A DNA stretch of 64,000 nt from the NCBI RefSeq assembly GCF_001874645.1, contig NZ_CP017886.1, positions 806,001 to 870,000 of the forward strand, in the 5' to 3' direction. The notes under the pieces were generated by a model. The model was not told where the DNA came from. It worked only from the letters and a program-made list of their open reading frames with translations, and did not search any database. Source of the DNA: Pseudomonas frederiksbergensis. Lineage in GTDB: Bacteria > Pseudomonadota > Gammaproteobacteria > Pseudomonadales > Pseudomonadaceae. The stretch's first letter is position 1. Each line of letters opens with the position of its first letter. Shown here in pieces: positions 25,707-34,153 of the stretch. Made by a program: the position numbers and the translations under genes.

Positions 25707-26308
25707 GAATAAACGTCCAGGGTGTCTATAGAGTGTTCGCGCCCAACCACGCCGATGGTGCCGGTGACCTCGATGTCACGCATGACCGGCGGGTAAACGT
25801 CGATTTCATCGCCCTCGTACAGGGCGACACTGATATTCAAAGCGCCTTGGGTTTCGAGGCTGATCGCCAGGCCGGTCATGTGCCGACTGACGGGCTTGGC
25901 GTCGTCAATCAGGCGTTCCAACTCCTGATACATTTCCTCGGTGATACCGGTGTCGAGAACACCGACCTTCAGCGCGAAGGTGCCCGGTACGCCCTCCGGC
26001 ACCGTCTTGAACCACTCGATAATTTCAATCAGGTAGCCCAGCGGCTCGACCACGCGGCGCAATGCGCCAATGGTTCCCTTGTGCGCATGGATGTAAAACG
26101 ACGCCTTGATGGCTGCCCGCTTGACCGACTCGGACCAACTGGGATCCCAGCGGTCGACCGACCAGGCCCACGCCAGGTGCGGCAACAGATGAACCGGACA
26201 GGTATCGGGGTTGTACAGCGTGCGCAGCGGGATGATGGTTTCCTCATAGAACGCCGCCTCAATAGCACGCTCCAGCGGCGTGCTGTTGAGCGGTAAAAGA
26301 CTGCGCAT
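25703..26308 (-). CDS. Baseplate protein I
   Basis: 201 residues starting MRSLLPLNSTPLERAIEAAF, followed by LLPHLAWAWSVDRWDPSW, the hallmark of phage tail protein I. The ATG at 26308 is chosen over the longer open frame because the latter overlaps J completely. Bridges baseplate and fibre. Confidence 0.92.
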   Translation of the reverse strand: MRSLLPLNSTPLERAIEAAFYEETIIPLRTLYNPDTCPVHLLPHLAWAWSVDRWDPSWSESVKRAAIKASFYIHAHKGTIGALRRVVEPLGYLIEIIEWFKTVPEGVPGTFALKVGVLDTGITEEMYQELERLIDDAKPVSRHMTGLAISLETQGALNISVALYEGDEIDVYPPVMRDIEVTGTIGVVGREHSIDTLDVYS

Positions 26309-26309
26309 A

Positions 26310-27194
26310 TCAACCTCCCAGCACGACGCTGTAACCGGTACAGTAAGCCGCCTGCCCCTTGGTCGGGGCCAGATCACGCCAACCTTTGAGTTCAACGCGC
26401 CCCACCCCGGCAACGTGCAGTTGCGCGTCGACACCAGAACGAGCCACCTCAACCCCCAACCGCCTGCGCGGGTTGATCCAGGCCGCCAGACGTTTAATCG
26501 CCTCATCGAGCGCTGCATCGTTTTCAGGGCCAGCACCCTTCATGTGCAGCACCGCGTCGACGCGGTAACGAATGATCTCGGCACTTCGCACAGTTACGCG
26601 ATCACCGACCGGTCGCACGTCTTCGTCATTGACGACCGTCGCGACCTTGGCCAGCAGCTCTGAGCTGGCCTCACCGTCGCCTTCAAGGCTGAGCACTGTC
26701 AGGTCCACACACGCAGGTGACGGGCTTTCGGCCGTCGCATCTGCCACCAGCGCCGAGGCATTACGCGCATGCAGGATGTAGCTGTTACGCGGCCCGGCCG
26801 TGGTCAAGCCTTCGTACGCCAGTTGCACCCGCTCACGCAGTGCGTCGTGGGACTCCATGACCGCCTCGACCGGCGGGACTGCCAGCGGGTCGGCCGGCTG
26901 AATCACCAGGCGCTTCAGGTTGACGTTCGCCGCCAGCTGATCCAGATCCCCGGCGGTGGCATAGGCCAGCAGCTGCGCCTTGGCCGCGTCGTTGACTCGC
27001 GCTCGGTTGCCGAGCTTGATGTAGCTGCCGACCTCCAGGAGTTTGGTGACCGGGTCGCTTTCCAGCGAGGCCGTCCAGTTGTCGCCCATGTGGCCACGGA
27101 AAACCTCCAGCCCTTCCTCGTACACGACTTCAAAGTCCAGCGGCTCTAGCACCTCCGGTGCCGGCAATTCCGACAGGTCCACCAAGGTACTCAT
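26310..27194 (-). CDS. Baseplate wedge protein J
   Basis: 294 residues: N terminus MSTLVDLSELPAPEVLEPLD, the AQLLAYATAGDLDQLAANVN helix, and RNSYILHARNAS, all typical of P2 gpJ. The ATG at 27194 overlaps the stop of W (ATGA). Confidence 0.93.
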   Translation of the reverse strand: MSTLVDLSELPAPEVLEPLDFEVVYEEGLEVFRGHMGDNWTASLESDPVTKLLEVGSYIKLGNRARVNDAAKAQLLAYATAGDLDQLAANVNLKRLVIQPADPLAVPPVEAVMESHDALRERVQLAYEGLTTAGPRNSYILHARNASALVADATAESPSPACVDLTVLSLEGDGEASSELLAKVATVVNDEDVRPVGDRVTVRSAEIIRYRVDAVLHMKGAGPENDAALDEAIKRLAAWINPRRRLGVEVARSGVDAQLHVAGVGRVELKGWRDLAPTKGQAAYCTGYSVVLGG

Positions 27195-27517
27195 ACCCAC
27201 ACCTCCAACGTGCCGCGCACACCGAGGTATTCGCCGCTGATCCGCAAATTGATTTTCCCGCCCAGCACGGACACCACGCGCACCCGCTCAAGCTTCAGGC
27301 GTGGTTCCCAAAGGCCTAACGCCCGAGCGGCCTCGGCTTGAGCGGCGCTTTTCCAGCCTTCGTTAATGGGCAGGTCGACCATGCGCCGCAGCTTGCAACC
27401 GTACAGTGGTCGCTCGCGGCGGCTCAGTAACGGCGTGCCGAGGATGTCTTCAACGGACTGGCGTAAATGCTCGATACCGGAGATGGGCTGCCCGGTGTGG
27501 CGATCCATTCCGATCAT
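27191..27517 (-). CDS. Baseplate wedge protein W (gp25-like)
   Basis: 108 residues: GIEHLRQSVEDILGTPLLSR, then RRMVDLPIN and a strand-rich C terminus, the gp25/gpW lysozyme-like fold found in contractile baseplates. AGGAGT lies before the ATG. Coupled to J. Confidence 0.92.
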   Translation of the reverse strand: MIGMDRHTGQPISGIEHLRQSVEDILGTPLLSRRERPLYGCKLRRMVDLPINEGWKSAAQAEAARALGLWEPRLKLERVRVVSVLGGKINLRISGEYLGVRGTLEVWV

Positions 27518-27522
27518 CGGGG

Positions 27523-27762
27523 TTACTCCTTCAGCGGCTCGAACTCGGCGTTGTCCTTGAAGAACTTCAGCGCCATGGCATCCGTGGTGCTGACCGATAC
27601 AATCCCCTTCGCAACGGCCAGCTCCCGGTCATCAGAGAGGATCAGCGTACGCGACGTATACACGGTGTCGCGGAAGGTCGCCGTCGACCCTCCTGGTGCC
27701 GGCAGTGGGCTGGTGGTGATGGCTTGATCCAGCGCCATGGGGTCTTCTTGAGGTTTGGCCAT
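27523..27762 (-). CDS. Small baseplate-region protein of unknown function
   Basis: 79 residues from ATG 27762 (a second in-frame ATG lies 15 bases upstream). Sequence TSRTLILSDDRELAVAKGIV then a C-terminal FFKDNAEFEPLKE. It sits between V and W with five bases to W. Not recognised; conserved position suggests a structural or chaperone role. Confidence 0.6.
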   Translation of the reverse strand: MAKPQEDPMALDQAITTSPLPAPGGSTATFRDTVYTSRTLILSDDRELAVAKGIVSVSTTDAMALKFFKDNAEFEPLKE

Positions 27763-27778
27763 GATTGCTCCCGGCATG

Positions 27779-27801
27779 AAAAAGCCCGCACGCGGCGGGC
27801 T
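27779..27801 (-). terminator. Leftward intrinsic terminator after V
   Basis: AGCCCGC/GCGGGCT arms with A6 on the left. Confidence 0.65.
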
Positions 27802-27818
27802 GGGGTTATGGGTTGTCG

Positions 27819-28400
27819 CTAATGCGAGTGGTGGTTGCTGTTGCCAGCGGTGTCGAGAATCGCCGCATCGCTGGTGATGTCCTGCGTCGCGTGCAATGGG
27901 CCGTCGATGTTCACCGGCCCCTTGATGTTCACGGTTGCCTCCAGGTTGATGGTGCCGGTCTTCACCGTCACCGCGCTGTCTGTGACCTCCGCCTGGGTCG
28001 CCCCCACCTTGATGGTGACTGTGCCACTCGGCACGCTGATGGTGTAGCTCTTGGCCTCCCAGTCGTAGACCAGTGAGCCGCCATCCTCGAAACGCCAGAC
28101 TTCAACGTGGTCGCGATTGTCCGGTGGGGCCCCACCATTGCCGTACAGGCCGGGAATAAACGTCCCTTGCGACACGTCGCCACTGGTACTGATCAGCGTG
28201 CCCTGCTCATTAATGCTGGGCGCCCGCCAATGCCGGGCTTTACCGGCGGCCACGCTGTGCCAGCGCACCCAGCCGCTGACCCATTCACCGTCCGATACCC
28301 GGCACACCGGTGGCGAAGCGGCGAGATCCACCGCCACGACATAACAGTCCTTGACCAGGCCCGCGAGCATCCGGTCGTGTTGAGCTGACACATAACTCAT
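27819..28400 (-). CDS. Baseplate spike protein V
   Basis: 193 residues: OB-fold N-terminal half, then repetitive beta helix (GTVTIKVGATQAEVTDSAV; INLEATVNIKGPVNIDGPL) and a C-terminal NHHSH. The HxH at the tip is the known iron-binding apex of P2 gpV. It punctures the outer membrane. Overlaps the upstream gene by four bases. Confidence 0.92.
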   Translation of the reverse strand: MSYVSAQHDRMLAGLVKDCYVVAVDLAASPPVCRVSDGEWVSGWVRWHSVAAGKARHWRAPSINEQGTLISTSGDVSQGTFIPGLYGNGGAPPDNRDHVEVWRFEDGGSLVYDWEAKSYTISVPSGTVTIKVGATQAEVTDSAVTVKTGTINLEATVNIKGPVNIDGPLHATQDITSDAAILDTAGNSNHHSH

Positions 28401-28936
28401 GACAACGACTCGGGTGCAAAGTACTTGTCCTTGTTGGCCGGGCCTGCATCCGGATCAACGCCGAACATCAGCGTTCCCGGTGGCTGATCCGGCCACGGCC
28501 ACTGCGCTTTGCCCAGGTAGATCTGCTGCGTCCACTCCACCACCCAGACGGTGTAGCCATCCAGCTCCGGCTTGGTCCAGTCCTGCATGGCCTGGACGAA
28601 CTCCGCAGGCTCCACCGCCACGCCCCAGGTCTGCAGGCGCAACAAGACAGCGAGCTGCCCCGCCAAGAAAACCGCCTGTTGATGGTGATCCGACTGAATC
28701 GGATCGGTGATCACCCGCGCTTCGAACTTGCAGGCCAGCCCCACCTCACCGGTACCGGGGTCCTGACCCGGTTCCATGTCCGCCAGTTCGATGAACACCG
28801 CCGGCAGCCGAATGCGATCTTCGATAGCCGGCCAAGCTGCTACGGTGTGGACACCCGGCAAATGCGCCTGCACCTGCCGCTCGATAGCCTGGTACAACTG
28901 CTCAAGGCTGAACGGTGTTTCCGTTTCATCCACCAC
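28397..28936 (-). CDS. Putative tail completion/terminator protein
   Basis: 179 residues, alpha/beta with LEQLYQAIERQVQAHLPGV near the N terminus and LPAVFIELADMEPGQDPGTG in the middle. It occupies the place of the lambda tail terminator U, directly after the Z-like gene and before V. The assignment is from position more than from sequence. Confidence 0.6.
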   Translation of the reverse strand: MVDETETPFSLEQLYQAIERQVQAHLPGVHTVAAWPAIEDRIRLPAVFIELADMEPGQDPGTGEVGLACKFEARVITDPIQSDHHQQAVFLAGQLAVLLRLQTWGVAVEPAEFVQAMQDWTKPELDGYTVWVVEWTQQIYLGKAQWPWPDQPPGTLMFGVDPDAGPANKDKYFAPESLS

Positions 28937-28937
28937 A

Positions 28938-29594
28938 TTATTTCCCCTTCAGGTACTTCTGCAGTTCAAAGTTGAGTTCCTGCTGCAGGACATGCAGCAG
29001 GTGCTCATCGGCCTTGCGTACCCAGCTTTCGAAGTGGGGTCGGGCTTGTTCCAGAGAAACCTTGGCCTTGGCCAGAGGGAAACGACTGTCGTGTTCGGCA
29101 ATCCAGCCCGAACTCGCCCCGCCTCGCGCACTCACCGTGCTGCCGGGGTAGTCGTCGGCATTGAAATGCTTGCTGGACGTGCGGATCCAGATGTCCGCGC
29201 TGTTGCCATAGACCTTCTTGTAGAAGGCCCCCTGATAACGGCGACCAGCCACCGACACACCGGAGTTGCTCTGCCGTGCCCGACCGATCCGACTCGCCTC
29301 AATGGCATTGATACCGAACCACAACTTGCCGCTCATGGCGCCGCCGGTGACCGGGTAAGCACGCAACCGCTGACGCACGGCTGCCACGGCGATCCGTTCC
29401 TGCCGACCGACAGCGCGGGCAATGTGCGTACGCAGCCAGCCCAGGGTTTTGTTGATCGCTCGACGCTGGGCAGCGGCCGCCGCTTTCGGCACTAACTTGG
29501 CGAAGTCCTGGAACGCTTGCAGATCTGCAGTTGAGGTCTGCAACGAGATCATCCCGCCGCCGGCCGAGGGTTTGAAGTAGCTGCCGACACTCAT
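28938..29594 (-). CDS. Minor tail protein Z-like
   Basis: 218 residues: AAQRRAINKTLGWLRTHIAR then a basic core and the aromatic segment RYQGAFYKKVYG, as in the lambda gpZ / prophage minor tail Z family. Connects head and tail. Start overlaps the upstream stop (ATGA); a second Met at residue 15 is possible. Confidence 0.82.
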   Translation of the reverse strand: MSVGSYFKPSAGGGMISLQTSTADLQAFQDFAKLVPKAAAAAQRRAINKTLGWLRTHIARAVGRQERIAVAAVRQRLRAYPVTGGAMSGKLWFGINAIEASRIGRARQSNSGVSVAGRRYQGAFYKKVYGNSADIWIRTSSKHFNADDYPGSTVSARGGASSGWIAEHDSRFPLAKAKVSLEQARPHFESWVRKADEHLLHVLQQELNFELQKYLKGK

Positions 29595-29911
29595 ACGCGC
29601 TTCCTCAAAATAAGAGCGACCAGGCCGTCACCGCTCGGCTCCAGCTGCAACAAATCGTAATCGCCACCACCGTCCAGTTCCGGCAGATCCACGCTGACCA
29701 GCAGGCCCTTCTTCAGATCGTGCGAATCGCTGACTCGAATCTCAAACCGGGGCTCTCGCAGCCCCGTGTTGAGCTTGCCGATCTTCGGTTGCAACCAGGG
29801 CGCAGCGAACATCCCAAGGACCGGCTCGTCACGGCCCTCGATCCGGGCGCTGTCGCCTAGGGTTTCGAACACCACCGCGTCGACCTCGGCGATCAGGTCA
29901 CGAAAGCCCAT
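29591..29911 (-). CDS. Head-tail joining protein, FII-like
   Basis: 106 residues from ATG 29911: MGFRDLIAEVDAVVFETLGD then alternating beta strands (FEIRVSDSHDLKKGLLVSVD). Position between capsid and Z matches lambda FII, the head-tail connector. Confidence 0.72.
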   Translation of the reverse strand: MGFRDLIAEVDAVVFETLGDSARIEGRDEPVLGMFAAPWLQPKIGKLNTGLREPRFEIRVSDSHDLKKGLLVSVDLPELDGGGDYDLLQLEPSGDGLVALILRKRV

Positions 29912-29913
29912 GG

Positions 29914-30909
29914 TCAGAGTTCCAGCAGGATCTGTGCACGGGGCCGAGTGCACAGGTGCAGCGGGTTCGACTGGGCTTCCCCGGCCATGCCTTTGTTGAA
30001 CGGCAGTGGCTCGATTTTGCTGTAGTACGGAATGCCCTGGGTGTTGACCGTCTCCATGTAGTCGGCCGGAGCGAACACCGAGATGTACAGATCCGGCACA
30101 CCCTCCGGCACCAGCAGCGCCTTGTCGTCGTGGACGAAAGACACACCGGCAACCTTGCCACGGTAGCGCTCCCAAATGATGCCGCCGAACTCGAAGCTTT
30201 CACGGGCATCGCCGCGAAGCGCTGCTGCCTGCATTGTGTTGAGGTACGTCTTCTCTACCGACTGGTGACTGATCAGCTTGTTCCAGAAGTTCTTGCCGCA
30301 GAATCCACGGGAACCGGAACTGGTGATGTTGCCCAACGCGTCCTCTTGCAGGTCTAGGGCTTCACCGCATTTAACCCGAACGTTGGTGTCCGGCTTGCTC
30401 AGTTCCATTGACATTTTCTGCCGCTGAACACCGAACGCTTTGTAGATGTCCAGCAGGACGGTTTTGCCGTCAGCATCGAGCACCTGCCCATTCAGCGCAC
30501 CCATGCGTTGGAACTCGTGGGTGGCATCCAGCTGACGACGAGTTTTCGCCAGTCGGCCGTTGACCACATCCTGCACCGCCTGCAACTCGGTACGCGTGCC
30601 GAAGGCGCGGATGCCCTGAATTTCATCGGCCTTAATGGTGAAGCGCTGCGGCAGGTGCACCGTGTTGAACGGGATCATCAAACGCTTGCTGGCCCCAACC
30701 ACCAAGCCTGAGGTACCGCGCTCGCCGGCCGGCACCAGCGCCAGGGCATCGCCGTCCTTTTCAATCTGCACGGTCAGGGTGGTAATACCTTCTTCGCGAA
30801 ACAGGCCGAGGCTGCTGATACGGCCCGGCAGGTATTCTTGTTCGTTGATGGCTGCGGTCAGCGAGGAAACAGAAAACGCTTCGTCGTCAAAAATGGCGAT
30901 GTCGGCCAT
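29914..30909 (-). CDS. Major capsid protein E
   Basis: 331 residues of the lambda gpE family: MADIAIFDDEAFSVSSLTAA, LPGRISSLGLFREEGITT, LPQRFTIKADEIQGIRAFG, and a C-terminal FAPADYMETVNTQG. Forms the HK97-fold shell. Follows the decoration gene. Confidence 0.95.
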   Translation of the reverse strand: MADIAIFDDEAFSVSSLTAAINEQEYLPGRISSLGLFREEGITTLTVQIEKDGDALALVPAGERGTSGLVVGASKRLMIPFNTVHLPQRFTIKADEIQGIRAFGTRTELQAVQDVVNGRLAKTRRQLDATHEFQRMGALNGQVLDADGKTVLLDIYKAFGVQRQKMSMELSKPDTNVRVKCGEALDLQEDALGNITSSGSRGFCGKNFWNKLISHQSVEKTYLNTMQAAALRGDARESFEFGGIIWERYRGKVAGVSFVHDDKALLVPEGVPDLYISVFAPADYMETVNTQGIPYYSKIEPLPFNKGMAGEAQSNPLHLCTRPRAQILLEL

Positions 30910-30927
30910 GGGTACTCTCCAGAAATG

Positions 30928-30951
30928 AAAAACCCCGCACGCGGCGGGGTT
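30928..30951 (-). terminator. Leftward intrinsic terminator between D and E
   Basis: AACCCCGC/GCGGGGTT arms with an A-run on the left. It would tune the capsid to decoration ratio or require antitermination. Confidence 0.65.
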
Positions 30952-30972
30952 GGATAACCGTGAATGACCGTC

Positions 30973-31317
30973 TCAGCGGACGATCAGGAAATGGGTGGCC
31001 AGGGCCTTTTCGGCATCGAGGTCGAGCCCGGTCAAATGGGCCTCACTGATCTCGGCCAGCCGCACCACAGCGCGACCGCGCCGCACATCTTCAGACTCGC
31101 CCAAAGGACCGAACAGGATCGCGGTAGCGTTCTGCGTCCCGTCCTCCCCAGCGGGGTTGTAAGGCGCGAACTGGCCGGTGGCGGTGATTAGACCGAGGAC
31201 TTGCCCTGGCTCTAGTGCAGGACCTGCCGCCACATCGATTGCTTCCCGCGAGATATTGCCGGCGCCCTCGGACAGCAGGAACTCGCCCGCATGCATCGGC
31301 TCTCTTTTAATGGTCAT
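30973..31317 (-). CDS. Head decoration protein D
   Basis: 114 residues: PMHAGEFLLSEGAGNISREA, GQVLGLITATGQFAPYNP, and NATAILFGPL, the lambda gpD trimer fold. Stabilises the expanded capsid. Overlaps the protease stop by four bases. Confidence 0.92.
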   Translation of the reverse strand: MTIKREPMHAGEFLLSEGAGNISREAIDVAAGPALEPGQVLGLITATGQFAPYNPAGEDGTQNATAILFGPLGESEDVRRGRAVVRLAEISEAHLTGLDLDAEKALATHFLIVR

Positions 31318-32468
31318 GGTCTTACTCCTTTCGCGGATTGGGGGTGTCCTCCTTGGGCGGCCTGACGGGCGGCCCAGATCGAGGGTGGATCAGGTTGTTT
31401 GGCCAGCACCTTCGGCGCCGGGTCGTTATCCAGTGGCAGGCTGTTGTCGATTTCAAAGCCCTTGCCGCTGCCGACGATCTTGTCGAACAGACGCGCCCGA
31501 ACCGCGGCTGCATCCAGTCCAGCCTCGACATACTCGGCGCTGAGCTCCGGCAACCGTGCGGCAACACAAAGGTCGTTCACGGCCTTGGCGCGCGTCAGGC
31601 CCGCCTGGACGATCTCTTCGCTTTCGAGCTGGGTTGAGCTGAGCAACGGCGCGACCAGGTTGCTGATCCCCGCCTCCGCGCAACGCTGGGTGATCATCAA
31701 TGCCAGCTTGGCTGAGTCGACCACGGGCGGCGCCGGTAGCGGATCGTCAGGCTCTAACTCCGGATCAGGCTCCGGTGGTTCATCAAGCTGGGCCAGCAAG
31801 TCAGCCGGTGCGTGCTGGTAACGCTGTAGTACGCCACCCTGGCCAAGACAGGCCTTAACCTTGACGCCGTCACCGACTTCATCGGCCAAGCCCAGAGCCA
31901 CAGCCTCATTGGCAGTCAACCAGGTCTCAGCGGCGACCAACCGACGCAACTCGACCTCATCGATGTCCGGCGCCTTGGCCTTGTAGGCCGCGATGATTGC
32001 CTCCATTGTCTGATCGAGCACGTCGGCCACCTTGCGGAAGTCCTCGGCATCCCCAGCCGCATAGGTCCAAGGGTTGTGGATCATCAACATGGCGTTGGCT
32101 GCAATCACGACCTTATGTGCGCCGCACACCGCCACGCTGGCTGCACTGGCTGCCAACGCATCAATGCGGCCAGTGCAGCGCTCGCCCAGACGCGACAGCG
32201 CGTTGTGCATGGCCAGCCCGTCAAACAAATCGCCGCCGATGCTGTTGAACGCCGCGATCACCGGCGAGACGCCGTCGTCCATGGCGCGCAGATCCTGCAC
32301 AAACTGATTGGCGGTAATGCCCCAGGCACCGATCTCGCCGTAAACGAAGACTTCGAAAACTCGCTCGGCAGCCTCACCGCTGGCTTGCAGGGCATACCAG
32401 GTTTTGTCTTTCACCTGCACCCGCTGGCCAGCCCTGTTGTAAATGCGCGGTTGCGCTCTTTTGCTCAT
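31314..32468 (-). CDS. Head maturation protease (ClpP-like) with scaffold domain
   Basis: 384 residues from ATG 32468, which overlaps the portal stop. The ClpP-like domain (about 1-230) has FNSIGGDLFDGLAMHNAL, the serine nucleophile region ALAASAASVAVCG and histidine in MLMIHNPW. The acidic, proline-rich linker (PEPDPELEPDDPLPAPP) and helical C terminus look like a fused scaffold, as in lambda C/Nu3; a separate scaffold from an internal start is possible. Confidence 0.9.
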   Translation of the reverse strand: MSKRAQPRIYNRAGQRVQVKDKTWYALQASGEAAERVFEVFVYGEIGAWGITANQFVQDLRAMDDGVSPVIAAFNSIGGDLFDGLAMHNALSRLGERCTGRIDALAASAASVAVCGAHKVVIAANAMLMIHNPWTYAAGDAEDFRKVADVLDQTMEAIIAAYKAKAPDIDEVELRRLVAAETWLTANEAVALGLADEVGDGVKVKACLGQGGVLQRYQHAPADLLAQLDEPPEPDPELEPDDPLPAPPVVDSAKLALMITQRCAEAGISNLVAPLLSSTQLESEEIVQAGLTRAKAVNDLCVAARLPELSAEYVEAGLDAAAVRARLFDKIVGSGKGFEIDNSLPLDNDPAPKVLAKQPDPPSIWAARQAAQGGHPQSAKGVRP

Positions 32469-33946
32469 GTTTGCTCCTTGTCGTCGATTGGCTGGACGGC
32501 GTCGAGAGTGTTGTAGTTGAGGCCAAGGGTGGTGGCCCGGGTCAGATCGGCGGCGTTTTCCGCGTCGACCGTTTCGGCGTCGTAGCCGGTACGCAGGACC
32601 ATTTCGCTGCGCGAGGCAAAACCGGCCTGCACTTCCATCCGCCGTGCTTGTACGTCCTGCACGGGCTGGATGTAGGCCCAGCCTTGCGGCACCCAACGTG
32701 TGCGCAGGTACTCACGGCGACGCTGTGCGTAATCCTCCAGCACCAGGGCGCCCGACAAGACAGCCATGTCCATCCAGGCGGCCCGGACCGGGCGGCAGAG
32801 CTGGTGGACGTAAACGCTGAATTGCAGTTGCTCCAGGCGACGGCGGAACTCGGTGAGCACTACCCGCAGCGCCCGGTCATTGACCTCACGCATATCGCCG
32901 GTGAGGATCTCGTAAGGCGTACCCGTGCCTGCAGCGGCTGCCATCAACTGCTGTCGCATGAAGTCCGGGTAGTTGTTGCCCGCGTCCGGCGGTTTGGAGA
33001 ACTCGACCTCCTCCCCTGGCCCCAGCTCCTGCATGGTGCCGGGCTCCAGCGCGACCATCGGCGTGAAGCCATCACGATCCAGACTCAACGGCTGGCCGGT
33101 GACCGGGTCTCTCGGAACAGGTCCGGCATCCGGTGCCGGGCGACTGATGAAGCCGGCGAACAGATTCGCCACCTCCTGTCGGAACAACACCGCATCGTCG
33201 TAGTTGTCGAGACTGCGCAGGCGCTTCAACACCGGCGACAATCGCGGCACACCACGTAGCTGGCCTGGCTCGACCGGCTCGAAGATGTGCAACACCTGAG
33301 CAGCCGGTACCCGCACCAACTGGTTGTAGCCGGCGTTCAGCGACGACGCATCACGCGGGTGTGACAGGTACATCCAGTACGCCACCCGATGGCCGCCCGG
33401 CGTGAACTCGATCCCGGCACGGATGATGTTGCCGGTTTTAGTGGTCTCGAATTTGTCATGCGGCACGAACTCCGGCGCCAATGTCTGGAGCTGAAACGGA
33501 ACCGCCAGGCCATCGTCCAGGCTACGCGGACGCAGTCGTACAAAGCACTCGCCCGAGGTTTCGACCGTGCGAGCGATCAGTGCCTGCTGGCCGTAGAAGT
33601 CGGTGCGCTCATCGGCGTCCGACTCATCGACCCAGTCCTCCCAGAGTTCCTGCAGCAACTTGCGCAGTTCATGATCTTCGGTTTTCGGCCGAGGGTTGAT
33701 GCCGGTGCCGATCAGGTTACTGACGCGCTTGTCGATGACGTTGAAGGCATACGGGTCGTTGCGTACCGCCGCACGCGAGCGGGAGCGCAGGTTGCGCAGT
33801 GCCGGAGTGTTGATGCTGTTGACCCCGTTGTCGGGAGCATCCCAGCCAGTGGAGCGACGGCCCTCCCCGGCGCCTTCGTAACTGGCCTTGATGTTCGACG
33901 GCAACACAAATCCGTTACGGGTCAGCGTCGGATAATGTCGGGCCAT
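32465..33946 (-). CDS. Portal protein (lambda B family)
   Basis: 493 residues: RNLRSRSRAAVRNDPYAFNV, then LIGTGINPRPKT, and EFRRRLEQLQFSVYVHQLCR near the C terminus, all diagnostic. Forms the dodecameric DNA gate. The ATG overlaps the stop of the joining protein (TAATG). Confidence 0.95.
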   Translation of the reverse strand: MARHYPTLTRNGFVLPSNIKASYEGAGEGRRSTGWDAPDNGVNSINTPALRNLRSRSRAAVRNDPYAFNVIDKRVSNLIGTGINPRPKTEDHELRKLLQELWEDWVDESDADERTDFYGQQALIARTVETSGECFVRLRPRSLDDGLAVPFQLQTLAPEFVPHDKFETTKTGNIIRAGIEFTPGGHRVAYWMYLSHPRDASSLNAGYNQLVRVPAAQVLHIFEPVEPGQLRGVPRLSPVLKRLRSLDNYDDAVLFRQEVANLFAGFISRPAPDAGPVPRDPVTGQPLSLDRDGFTPMVALEPGTMQELGPGEEVEFSKPPDAGNNYPDFMRQQLMAAAAGTGTPYEILTGDMREVNDRALRVVLTEFRRRLEQLQFSVYVHQLCRPVRAAWMDMAVLSGALVLEDYAQRRREYLRTRWVPQGWAYIQPVQDVQARRMEVQAGFASRSEMVLRTGYDAETVDAENAADLTRATTLGLNYNTLDAVQPIDDKEQT

Positions 33947-34152
33947 TAGACTCCCTTGCCTCCGTGGTACAGACGAACCACGCGAGAGCGCGGCCCGGCC
34001 GAGTTGACCAGCGAGGTGCGAATCTGGTCGCGAGCCTTAAGCAGCTCATCGATGGATCTGTATTCCACGGTGCGGTCGCCATAGCGCACGGTTTTCTCAC
34101 CGCGAGCGATGGCCCCCTCAACCGCGTCGAGGTGCTTCTGGGTAAAGGACAT
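33946..34152 (-). CDS. Head-tail joining protein W
   Basis: 68 residues: QKHLDAVEGAIARGEKTVRY, RTVEYRSIDELLKARDQI, exactly the lambda gpW fold. One base separates it from the terminase stop. Confidence 0.92.
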   Translation of the reverse strand: MSFTQKHLDAVEGAIARGEKTVRYGDRTVEYRSIDELLKARDQIRTSLVNSAGPRSRVVRLYHGGKGV

Positions 34153-34153
34153 A